This document shows positions 42,267 through 51,600 of a stretch of 59,116 nt of DNA, one piece after another (within the stretch, counting starts at the first letter, position 1; the number at the start of each line of letters is the position of its first letter). This DNA is from Thecamonas trahens ATCC 50062. Taxonomy: Eukaryota > Apusozoa > Apusomonadida > Apusomonadidae. The notes below the pieces were generated by a model. The model was not told the origin of the DNA. It saw only the letters and a list, made by a program, of their open reading frames with translations, and searched no databases. Both the position numbers and the translations under genes were made by a program. Location of the stretch: the NCBI RefSeq assembly GCF_000142905.1, contig NW_013657636.1, positions 1 to 59,116 of the forward strand. The letters run 5' to 3'.

Positions 42267-43427
42267 ATGAGCAAGTTGTACGTTCACCTCCAGCCTTAGT
42301 ACCATGTCGCCTGCTGCATTGTCACCACCTCCCACCATGTACTGCACCCATGCTACCTACTCCTGTGCTCTGGTACCATAGCTACCCCCCTCCAGCCCGC
42401 TGTCCATGCCCCTGGCTCTGGGATGGAGCCGATGGCGGCTCCCGAGTCGGCACCGACCATTTTGTCTGTCCGCCCTCCTATCCACGGCCTCCCCACAGCC
42501 CGGTACCTCTGGCCTGCACTCTGCCCACCATCCCTATACTCCTCCTCTGTAACGAATCTATCTCCACACCTGATCTGCAATCTCCCAGTCTCTCCATGCC
42601 CTCTGTGCACCCTGTCTCCGACCAGCTGGTCTCGCCCTCGACATCGCTCCATTTTTTGCTCCATCGTCCCGCTGGCCCACCACCCACCTTTGGCCTCGCC
42701 TTTGCCCTTTAGTCGCAGAGCTTGGTCATCCTTTACCGTCTGCGTCACCATCACCAAGCCATGCAGATAGAACTGCTCATCTTGTCCCCCATGTCCTCGT
42801 TACATTGGATCCGATGATGCTATTCTCGCCGCTTGTGATGGCCCTTGCTCGCGGTGACAAGGTCGGCTCGGAGGCACCGAGTGTGATGGCAATTTTGTGT
42901 GCGGGGGGGGGCCGGGGAGGAAGGAGAGCAGCAGCAGCGCTCGGCACACGGATACTGGCATGTGACTCACAGGACAATTATATATATGTACATGTGTGCG
43001 ATTGTTTGATTGTGACTATAGCCTCAAGACGTCCAAGGTGGTCATCGTCCTTGCCGGTCGGTTCGCTGGCTCGAAGGCTGTCATTGTCAACTCGCACCCC
43101 GAGGGCACCAAGGCGCACCCGTTCCCGCACGCCGTTGTGGTCGGCCTCGCCAAGTACCCGGGCAAGGTTACCCGCAGCATGTCGCGCAAGCGCCTTGCCA
43201 GCAAGACTCGCCTCCGCACGTTTGTCAAGGTCATCAACTTCAACCACCTCATGCCGACCCGCTACTCGCTTGACGTCGACTTCCAGCCGATCGTCACCCG
43301 CGGCACCGTCGTCGGTGAGGACGTGGTCACCGCCAAGGCCCAGGCCATCAAGGAGACCTCGTCCATGCTCCGCGCCAAGCTCCTCGCTGGCAAGCACAAG
43401 TGGTTCTTCACCAAGCTCCGCTTCTAA
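42267..43427 (+). CDS. RPL27: Ribosomal protein eL27, two exons
   Basis: 138 aa, joined from exon 1 at 42267-42277 (11 nt: ATG AGC AAG TT) and exon 2 at 43022-43427. The intron is 42278-43021 (744 nt, GTACGT...TATAG). The join gives MSKFLKTSKVVIVLAGRFAG, matching the universal eL27 start 'M.KF.KPGKVV.VLAGRY.G'; without the join the protein would begin with unrelated residues. Conserved blocks continue: AVIV, YPGKVT, KTFVKV-type strand (RTFVKVINFNHLMPTRY) and the C-terminal KWFFTKLRF. The length matches the usual ~136 aa. The product is a 60S subunit protein. It is the only ribosomal protein gene in the window. Confidence 0.95.
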
Positions 43428-43436
43428 GCCCAGAGC

Positions 43437-43442
43437 AATAAA
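43437..43442 (+). promoter_or_regulatory. AATAAA polyadenylation signal of eL27
   Basis: AATAAA begins 10 nt after the eL27 stop codon, and is the clearest such signal in this GC-rich window. The SNF2 gene starts only 86 nt further on. Confidence 0.65.
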
Positions 43443-43527
43443 ACAACAGAAACCTAGTTCTCATCACACGCACACACTCTCTCCCTCTTTCCTCCTCGCT
43501 CTGTCTCACACTCACTCGAGTCGCACT

Positions 43528-46500
43528 ATGTCGTCGCCGAGGTGGTCGTCTGCCATCGCCCGACTCGCACACACTTGGCGCGCTCAAGTCACCCCGCTCA
43601 TACCCACCGCCAGCCACCACTCCACCACGCCCACCCACATCCACCACATGTCAGAGACCAGTGAGCCAAGCATACCAGCAGCAAGTACACACGTACATGG
43701 AGGTAGAAGTGCTGATGGAAGTGATGGAGGTGGTCGCCGGAGCAAAGCCCTCGGACGCCCGGCCGAACCAAACACGAGTCGCCGAGGCGGACGAGCACGC
43801 GTGGAAGATGGCGGCACTGGCCGAGGTCGATCCGGTCGCGGAGGTCGATCTGGTCGCGGAGGTCGAGGTGGTCGAGGTGGTCGAGGTGGTCGAGGTGGTC
43901 GAGGTGGTCGCAGAGGTCGAGGTGGATCGGACAAGAGCAGTCGTGGCCGAGCTCCACGCTCTGTGCATGGCTCTGAACAGTCGCACCCTCGCCATGCCTC
44001 TGATGGACAACGCCCGGCAAGCAGCCGGGTGATGGCGACGGGCGTAGTCGTGACATGGAAAGAGGCAAAGGGATTTGGCTTTATCCGGCCTGATGGGCCA
44101 CAGCCTGGACGCGCCAATGTGTTTGTCCATAGGAACAGCGCTTCGTGCCAGCTCGGCGAGGGTCTGCGGGTGGCGTACAAGGTGCGGGACGGACGACGCG
44201 GGCCGGCAGCGTACGACGTCGAGCCACGCGGGCCAGAGCGGATCCACTGGCGGGCCTGGGCTCTGGCGCCCGGTGCACCGATGGCTTTCAAGGCCCGCGT
44301 CAAGGCCTACGTCCGCTTCAACGAGAGCTGGAAGACCTTGGGCAAGGGCACCTTTGCCGTCCATGCCCTCGATGCGCCCGAAGGCCGCCACCACGCCACG
44401 CTCTGGGCCACTCTCGACCAGCTGCTGCCGCCCATCTCGCTCGCTCGCGTCCGCCTTGTTGACCAGGACAAGGAGCCTGCCTCACTCTACCTCCACGCCA
44501 TCGTCCCGCTCGTCTGCCAGATCCGGCTCCGCGACTACCCGGCAGCACTCGGCCTCGCCCGCGCCCTCAACTCCAACGCGGCGTGGTCGGGCTCTGTGGC
44601 CGGCGCTGCACTCGCGTTTGATGACGTGCGTGCGGGAACGGGTCTCCTCCCGGAGCCGCATCTCGCGAGCTCGGCTCTTGCGCTCTGCCCGCCGCAATCG
44701 CGCCTCGAAGTCGCGAGCTCCCGGCTGTCTTTCATTCTCGCTGCCGCCGCTGACGCCGACGCCGATGCCGCTGTTACTGCCGATTGGCGGGCCGCACCCG
44801 AGTGGCGCGTTGCCGAAAGCGGCGGCCCACTCACTCTCGAGCTACCGCCGGCGCAGACCCACATGCTCCGTGCAGTTGCGCTCGATGATGGCGTCGTGGC
44901 CGTGGCGCTCGACGTCGAGCGGTTCTTCTGCCTCGCATGCATCCGGTCCTCGGAGGACATGCGAGTGAAGGAGATGCAGTACCTGCAGCGGACGATCGAG
45001 GCCAAGGCAGGCCATGTGGCGCGCCATCATCCGCTGGCGGCGGCGCCATCGCTAGCCCGGCTGCCTGCCAGCAAGCCAGCAATGCAGCCTGCGGCGTCAT
45101 CATCGGCGCGGTCGTCCCTACCACTCACCGCCGAGCAGCTAGTCGAGCGGCTTGCAGATGCGCTTGCCAAGCTTGCGGCTTGCAGTGAGTCCTCGCTCGA
45201 TAGCCTTCGCGGCCGTGCGCATCGCGAGCGGCTGCAGCTCCTGCGCCACATCTCAGTGTTGGCGAGCAAGGTGGCAGCGAGTGTGGCCAAGCCCGATGTC
45301 GACCCCGGCACCGCCGCCGATGGCGAGAAGCTGGTGGCGGCAGCGCAGAGCATCACCGCGACCGCACTCGGCCACGTCGACGCCCACGCCGAGGCTCGGC
45401 AGCTGGTGTCACGAGGCGAGAGCCTCGGCTCGTGGCTTGACTCGGTGGTGGCGGTGACCGACGCCAAGCCTGCGGCAACGCCCGACGGCCTCGACCTTGA
45501 GCTCCTCCCGCATCAGCGGGTAGGCCTCGGTTGGATGCGGGCCCAGGAGGCCGGCTCATTTGCCGGCGGCGTCCTCGCCGATGGCATGGGCCTCGGCAAG
45601 ACCATCCAGTCGCTGGCGCTGGTGGTTGGATCCCTGGCTGAGGCGCGGGCGTGGCAGGCCGAGGCCGGAGCCGGCGAGCCCCGCGGCGGCACGCTCGTTG
45701 TCGCGCCGCTCTCGCTCCTTCGCCAGTGGCAGGCCGAGCTGGGCCGGTTTGTGGTCGACGCTGTCGGCCTCGACGTCGTCCTCTACCATGGATCTGGGCG
45801 GCGCTCGCTCGAGCTCGGCTCGGCCGACGTCGTGCTCACCACGTACGGCACCCTCGTCTCCGAGCCGCAGCCCGGCGGCATGGCCGGCTGGTTTCGGATC
45901 ATGCTCGACGAAGGCCACGCCATCAACAACTTGGCGACGCAGCGGGCGGCGGCGGCGCTGGCGCTCGAGGCCCAGCACCGCTGGATCCTCACCGGCACCC
46001 CCATCTCCAACACCCTCCACGACATCGGGTCGTACCTGGCCTTCCTCCGCGTCCCCGGCCTCGACGCCAAGCCCGCGTTCCAGGCCCGGGTCATCGAGAC
46101 CGGCCTCGCCGGCCGCACTCTCCTCTCCTCGGTCCTTGTCAAGTGCATGCTTCGCCGGACCAAGGAGGTGCTGGAAAAGGCGTTGCCGGAGCGGACAATC
46201 TCGGTGGTGAGGCTTGAGCCGAGCCCGGAGCAGGCGGCGCTGTATGCTGCGCTGCACGATCGCGGCAAGTCGCTGCTCACTGCCCGCTGCGGCGGCGAGC
46301 TCCCGCGTGGCGCCCTGCTCACGCTCTACATGCGAATGCAGCAGACATGCGCATCGCCCGAGCTGGTCCCCGCTCAGCTGCGCGCAGAACTTGCACCGGT
46401 GCAGGCGCAAGTGCCAAACAATGATGATGACGGCCTCGGAAGCCTGGTGGCGCAGATGGGCGCGCTCGATCTGGGCAACGCCGCACTTGAAAGCGGCCAA

Positions 46501-47271
46501 TGTGAGAGTGACGACGCGGCGTGTGCGCACTGCTCGGGGCCCGGCGCCGGAAGTGTAAGCGGGCGGAGCGCAAGATGCTGCGGCGCGTTCCAGTGCAACG
46601 AGTGCGCGGCGCTGCTTGACGAGGCCGCAGCCCGGCACGGCGACATCGCCGAGACCTGCCCGTACTGCGGGCAGGCGCGCGAGTTCAAGTGGGAGGCGCG
46701 CGCTGTGGTGGCTCAGGACGGGGATCGCCGGCTGTCGTCGGCCAAGGTTGACTATGTGGTCCGAGCGCTGCAGCAGATGGTGGCGGAGGACGACGGCGTC
46801 AAGGCAATTGTGTTCTCGCAGTGGACAACCATGCTGAGTGTGGTGGGCGACGCGCTTGGCACGGCCGGGCTCGAGTATGTGCGGCTCGACGGGACGATGT
46901 CGTCGAACGAGCGGGCGGCGGCTGTGGATGCGTTCAAGGAGCGTGACTCGCTGCGGATCTTCCTTGTCTCGCTCAAAGTCGGCGCGCTGGGCCTCAATCT
47001 GACTGCGGCATCGCGGGTCTTCATGATGGACCTGTGGTGGAATCCGGCGGTGGAGGAGCAGGCCTTTGACCGGGTCCACCGCATCGGGCAGAGCCGGGCG
47101 GTGGCCATCGAGCGGCTGGTCATTCGCGACTCTGTAGAGGAGAGGCTGCTCGCGGTGCAGGCGCTCAAGGCGCGGATGGCTGACCGAGTGCTCTCGTACG
47201 CCGACGCCAATGCAAGCGTGCGGAGCAGGCGCGCGCTCGGCGACGGCGAGCTGGCAGCGGTCTTTGGCTGA
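43528..47271 (+). CDS. Cold-shock domain / RGG / SNF2-RING helicase (Rad5/16-type)
   Basis: 1247 aa from ATG 43528 (MSSPRWSSAIARLAHTWR, which could be a targeting peptide); ATG 43648 (MSETSEP) is an alternative. Residues ~100-135 form an RGG box. Residues ~169-235 are a cold-shock domain with intact RNP1 (KGFGFI) and RNP2 (NVFVH). The SNF2 ATPase follows: Walker A DGMGLGKT (~686), DEGH box (~793), LTGTPISN, then a Cys-rich RING-like insert (~1000-1050; CAHC...CNEC...CPYC), and helicase C with VFSQW, LVSLKVGALGLNL and DRVHRIGQ (~1180). The RING between the helicase lobes and the DEGH box place it with Rad5/Rad16/HLTF, which act in chromatin and DNA-damage tolerance as translocase plus ubiquitin ligase. 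Adding a cold-shock domain is unusual. Convergent with the VAMP7 gene, 49 bp away. Confidence 0.9.
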   Translation: MSSPRWSSAIARLAHTWRAQVTPLIPTASHHSTTPTHIHHMSETSEPSIPAASTHVHGGRSADGSDGGGRRSKALGRPAEPNTSRRGGRARVEDGGTGRGRSGRGGRSGRGGRGGRGGRGGRGGRGGRRGRGGSDKSSRGRAPRSVHGSEQSHPRHASDGQRPASSRVMATGVVVTWKEAKGFGFIRPDGPQPGRANVFVHRNSASCQLGEGLRVAYKVRDGRRGPAAYDVEPRGPERIHWRAWALAPGAPMAFKARVKAYVRFNESWKTLGKGTFAVHALDAPEGRHHATLWATLDQLLPPISLARVRLVDQDKEPASLYLHAIVPLVCQIRLRDYPAALGLARALNSNAAWSGSVAGAALAFDDVRAGTGLLPEPHLASSALALCPPQSRLEVASSRLSFILAAAADADADAAVTADWRAAPEWRVAESGGPLTLELPPAQTHMLRAVALDDGVVAVALDVERFFCLACIRSSEDMRVKEMQYLQRTIEAKAGHVARHHPLAAAPSLARLPASKPAMQPAASSSARSSLPLTAEQLVERLADALAKLAACSESSLDSLRGRAHRERLQLLRHISVLASKVAASVAKPDVDPGTAADGEKLVAAAQSITATALGHVDAHAEARQLVSRGESLGSWLDSVVAVTDAKPAATPDGLDLELLPHQRVGLGWMRAQEAGSFAGGVLADGMGLGKTIQSLALVVGSLAEARAWQAEAGAGEPRGGTLVVAPLSLLRQWQAELGRFVVDAVGLDVVLYHGSGRRSLELGSADVVLTTYGTLVSEPQPGGMAGWFRIMLDEGHAINNLATQRAAAALALEAQHRWILTGTPISNTLHDIGSYLAFLRVPGLDAKPAFQARVIETGLAGRTLLSSVLVKCMLRRTKEVLEKALPERTISVVRLEPSPEQAALYAALHDRGKSLLTARCGGELPRGALLTLYMRMQQTCASPELVPAQLRAELAPVQAQVPNNDDDGLGSLVAQMGALDLGNAALESGQCESDDAACAHCSGPGAGSVSGRSARCCGAFQCNECAALLDEAAARHGDIAETCPYCGQAREFKWEARAVVAQDGDRRLSSAKVDYVVRALQQMVAEDDGVKAIVFSQWTTMLSVVGDALGTAGLEYVRLDGTMSSNERAAAVDAFKERDSLRIFLVSLKVGALGLNLTAASRVFMMDLWWNPAVEEQAFDRVHRIGQSRAVAIERLVIRDSVEERLLAVQALKARMADRVLSYADANASVRSRRALGDGELAAVFG

Positions 47272-47320
47272 GCATGCACGGGCAGGACATGCCGAGCGAG
47301 CGAGGGAGAGAGAAAGGCGT

Positions 47321-48513
47321 TTACTTCTTCTTCTTGTCGTGCACGCACTTGGGCTTGAGATCGAGGCCGCCGCATGCTGCCGCGAGGATAAAGTAGAAGA
47401 TGAGGATGACGACCACGGCGATGATGATGGTCAGCTTTGCGTTCTTCCACCACATGTGGCGCTTGAGCGTTCTGGACTTGTTCTTAAAGTTGAGTGCTGA
47501 GCTCGAGAGCGCATCGGTCTTGTCAACCAGGAGTTCGATGCGCTCGCCGCGCTCAAGCACCTTCTCGATGTTGGAGACCATGATCGACTTGACGTCCTCG
47601 AGCCCGCCCTTGACCTGGTTGATGCGGTCGGCCTCCGGGTTGTGCGAGTAGTAGTCCATCTGCTTGGAGAGGACCCGGGAGAACTCATCATTCATCCCGT
47701 ACGCCATCGCCGACCGCCCACGCGACCCGTACGTAGCCTTCCACCGGTTCTTGATGTCGGCGAGGAAAGCAAACGGAATGCGCCGCGACATGTCCTCATC
47801 TGCCATGCACATGTACACCATCCCGTCCTCGATCGAGTAGTGGAAGATATGCCTGAACACCATCACACACGCACACTTGCTCTCGTAAGTACAAAGCCCA
47901 CCCATCACCGCCACCATCAACCACGATCAATACATCAACATCATCATCATCATCATCATCAACATCATCATGATTGTCGCTACAATCATCATCATTCGCC
48001 ATCACCACACCACCACGACCACGATCTTGATCACCATTACTATCACTCGCTCCGCCCCCCGCCCCCTTCAACTCCATCCCCATGCACCCGGCCATGATCA
48101 TGATCACTCAACAGACGCAAAAAAAAGGAGCCATTCGTTCCACGCCGACTGAGACCCTTTGCTCTGCGCCGGCAACCATTGCACAGGCGCATAAGCCAGC
48201 AAGCCGTAACCATTCCCCACAGCAGCCGCAAGCCCCCACACACATTGCCCACACACACACACACTTTCCATACACACACCATATATACCCATGGGTATAC
48301 TCGTATGTCACCCGGTACCTTCTTCCTTGCCACCTAAGCCCCCCCCCTTCCCCCCCCCGCCCCCCCCCCTCCCCGGCCCGGCCGCCGTCACCGTCCCTCG
48401 CGGGTTCCAGGTCACACTCGGCACACAGGACCATAATTCACATACCTGTTGTAGACATAGGAACGCATCTCATTGCGGGCCATGTCAATCTTCTCAAGAA
48501 TCAAACCAGCCAC
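47321..48513 (-). CDS. VAMP7: VAMP7-like longin R-SNARE, spliced, N-terminus in gap
   Basis: Two exons recovered: 48446-48513 and 47321-47852, with an intron at 47853-48445 (593 nt, GTATGT...TTCAG). The join gives EMRSYVYNR|HIFHYSIEDG, matching the longin region 'nYlFHYi..d.ivYlC'. The first ~25-30 residues lie in the 100-N gap, leaving 199 aa of about 225. The longin domain is followed by TYGSR, a SNARE motif with the zero-layer Arg (LERGERIELLVDKTDAL), the WWKNAKL juxtamembrane motif and one C-terminal membrane anchor (LTIIIAVVVILIFYFILAAA). VAMP7 drives late endosome/lysosome and secretory fusion. Reading only the downstream exon gives a wrong N-terminus (MMVAVMGG). Confidence 0.92.
47938..47970. 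repeat. CAT microsatellite in the VAMP7 intron
   Basis: About ten CAT/ATC triplets; the same intron also carries poly-C blocks (48339-48369) and ACAC repeats (48235-48285). Confidence 0.8.
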
Positions 48514-48613
48514 NNNNNNNNNNNNNNNNNNNNNNNNNNNNNNNNNNNNNNNNNNNNNNNNNNNNNNNNNNNNNNNNNNNNNNNNNNNNNNNNNNNNNNN
48601 NNNNNNNNNNNNN
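48514..48613. other. Assembly gap (100 N)
   Basis: Run of exactly 100 N, the usual placeholder for an unsized gap. It hides the 5' end of VAMP7 (left, minus strand) and the 5' end of the membrane protein (right, plus strand), so these two divergent genes share a promoter region inside the gap. Confidence 0.99.
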
Positions 48614-48614
48614 C

Positions 48615-51600
48615 CCACCCTCACCACCCCCACCACCCCCACCACCCCCACCACCCCCACCACCCTCTCCACCCCCTCCTCCATCCCCACCACCATCCCC
48701 ACCCCCACCGCCCTCTCCACCGGTCCTGCTCCCAGCTCCAGAACTGGTGGCGGCCATTGCAGACGATCCCGATGCGGGCGACACAGTGGTGAGCATGGGC
48801 GATACGCTGACGCTGGTGTTCTCACTCCCGACGTCAACACCATCATTGACGACGTCTGCGTCGCTCAACGCGGCGCTGTCGTGCAAGCCAAGCGCATCGG
48901 CGTCGGTCACCACGCTCTCAGCCTGCCTCGGCTCGGTACTGTCGGGCAGCTGGTCCGCAGACGCCACGACGCTGACGATCACGCTGGGCTCCAACGACGC
49001 AGCGCTTGCTCCCCAGCCTGGCGCCGCAGAGTTTATCCCTCTTGTGGCCGGCAACATCCGCAACGCGCCGGGTACCTCGCTACCGGCGACTGCAGCGTCA
49101 CCGGTGCTCTCAGGCTCGTGGGGCGCGAGCTCGGCCGAGCTCGTGTTTTTCTTAGCCGCATCAGGCAGTCGACTCGAAGGCCCGCTGCAGCTGGCCGAGG
49201 GCGAGACGGTGGCGTTGCTTGCGCAACTCTCGCTGGTTCCGTCGGCGCCGGTCGACGCAATCCTCTCGGTTGGCGATAACGCGCCCGAGGCGCCGCGTGG
49301 CCCGCACTTGGCGCTCTCAACGACCCGCCTCAGCTTCTCTACGGCCAATTGGAATATGTTCCAGACGGTGACGGTCACCGGCGTTGCCGACGTTCACGCC
49401 GGCGAGCCGCTGGCCTTGGTCAATCTCATTCGCGAGCGCTTTGAGTCTGCTGACGCCCTGTACGCCTCGCTGCCAGCGGTGAGTCACCGCATCAATGTTG
49501 TCGACTCGACCGCGGCCGAGCTAGTACTGGAGCCGCTGGCGGCCCCTCCCGGCACTCCTGTACCGGTACTCGATCCTGACTTCCCGTTGCCAGCCGGGAC
49601 GCCGCCAGGCACGGCGACGCTCTCGCACGCCGGGCACATGCTCTGCTCGCGGATCTCGCTGGCGTCGTCACCGTGGCGCGCGTCGTCGTCGCCCGGTGCA
49701 TCGTCGCCGCGAGTGGTCATTGAGCTTACAACAAGCGCACCGTCCGCACTGGTGCTTGTGGCCGACGTGACGCCCGAGGCTCTCCCGCTCCCGCCGCTGT
49801 GGATCGACGCGCCGACTGCTGGCCGACTGGGTGGCACTGCGGCGCGCCAGATGACGGTGGTGCTCGGCGCGACCCGCGAGCTGCCGTTTGTTGAGCCGTG
49901 GCAGACTGGTGTCCAGTTCTGCCTCGTTGCGCCGGCAGACTCGGGCCTCGCCGCCTCGGGCCTGTACGAGCTCACAGCAAAGGTGTTGACTGTGCAGACC
50001 ACGGCCGAGGCGTACGGCACAGCGCCGCCGGCACGTGCGCCGCTAGCCGTCGCGGTGGTGGCATGGCCGCATGTGACGACAACGCGCCCGCTGGTGGCGA
50101 GCCAAGTCGGCTCCGTCATCACGCTCGTTGGCCGTGGCCTCTCGACCGCGCTCGATGTGAGTGTGGCCGGGCAGCTGGCGCCGCCGGCGGTGGCCAACAT
50201 GTCAGCGAGTGGCGACATGACGCAGCTGACGCTGCTGACGCCGGGCGTGACAGCTGAGGGCTACCTCGCCATCACGCTCACACACCCACTGACTGGCACC
50301 TTTACCAGCTACGACGATCTGTTCTTCACCAACGACTGCCCGTTCGAGGGCCAGTTTGGGCGTGGCCTCGAGTGCAAGTCGTGCCCGGACGGCGCGTTCT
50401 GCCCCGGTGGCTACCGGCTCTGGCCGCTCCCGGGCTACTGGACGCCGGCAGAAGACGCCGGCTTTGTGGTCAAGTGCTCGGAGCCGTCTGAGCGGTGTCT
50501 GGGCGGGCGGTTTGCGCTCTGCTCGAGTGGGTACGCAGACAAGGCGTGCGCCAACTGCGCACACGGATACTATCGCCTCGGCCCGGCCTGTGTCGCATGC
50601 TCCTCGTCGACGGCGGTGTTTGTGACGCTAGTGGCGACCAACGTGGTCTTTTGCGCCCTCTTCATCGCCGCCACCCTTGTCCTCAACGACTCACTGCTCA
50701 ACAGTGCGACCCAGTTCCTGCTCGGCGTGCTTGTCCTCTACTCGGTGGCCAAGACCAACGCGTCGGCGATGACCGGCTGGCTCGCCGAGCTCTACCAGCT
50801 GCTCTCGCTCGTCGCCATGGACTTTCGGTTTGTGCGGCCGGGTTGCCAAGGCCTCCCGGGCTCGTTTGCCGCGCTGTTCTATGGGGCGCTGGCCCTGGCC
50901 CTCGGCATGGGCCTCGTCATGCTCGTCCTTCTCACCGCCATGCCGCTCATCTTTCCGGCTAGGACTGCGTTCTATGCCAACCGCCGCATCCGCGCACCCA
51001 TCATCTATGCATTTATCATGTACGTCACCCTCTCGCAGCTCTTCCTGGAAGCGCTCCACTGCGCTCCGGTCAAGGAGCCGCAGGGAGTGCGCTGGCTCCT
51101 GGTCGCCTCACGTGACATCAAGTGCCTCTCCTCCCAGCACATCCCCATCTTTCTGGTGGCCCTGGTCGGTCTCGGGTCCTTCACCCTAGGCCTCCCGGTC
51201 TTTACGGGCGTCAAGCTCCGGGCGCTGCGCGTGCTCGGGGCGCTGGCGATAGCGGATAGACTGCGCAAGGTCTCGGAAGCGCACACTGTCCTGGTCCGCC
51301 CTTCCGACTTTGCCTCGGCGTCCGGGTCTAGCTCGCTGGCGAGCTCGGCCAGCGGTTCAGGCGCAGCGCAGTTTACGCCGGTAGAGAGCGAGGAAGATGA
51401 AGAGCAAGAGGCGGTGGATCGCATGCCGCCGTCCAAGGCGCTTGACGGCCTGAGCGCGACTGCACGGGCACGGTACGGCTTCCTCTTTGAGCAGTACCGA
51501 ACCGAGACGTACCTATGGTCGCTGGTCCAGCTGAGCCTGCTGCTATGCGTGGCGCTGGCCAACACGCTGCTGCGGTCGTCGCCAGCGGCACAGGCCGGCG

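Noticed and set aside
42353-42757. 134-aa minus-strand ORF in the eL27 intron
   Set aside because: No codon bias like that of neighbours and no domain; the interval is well explained as intron.
45556-47079. 507-aa minus-strand ORF opposite the SNF2 gene
   Set aside because: Antisense shadow; the plus strand carries all the SNF2 and RING-like motifs.
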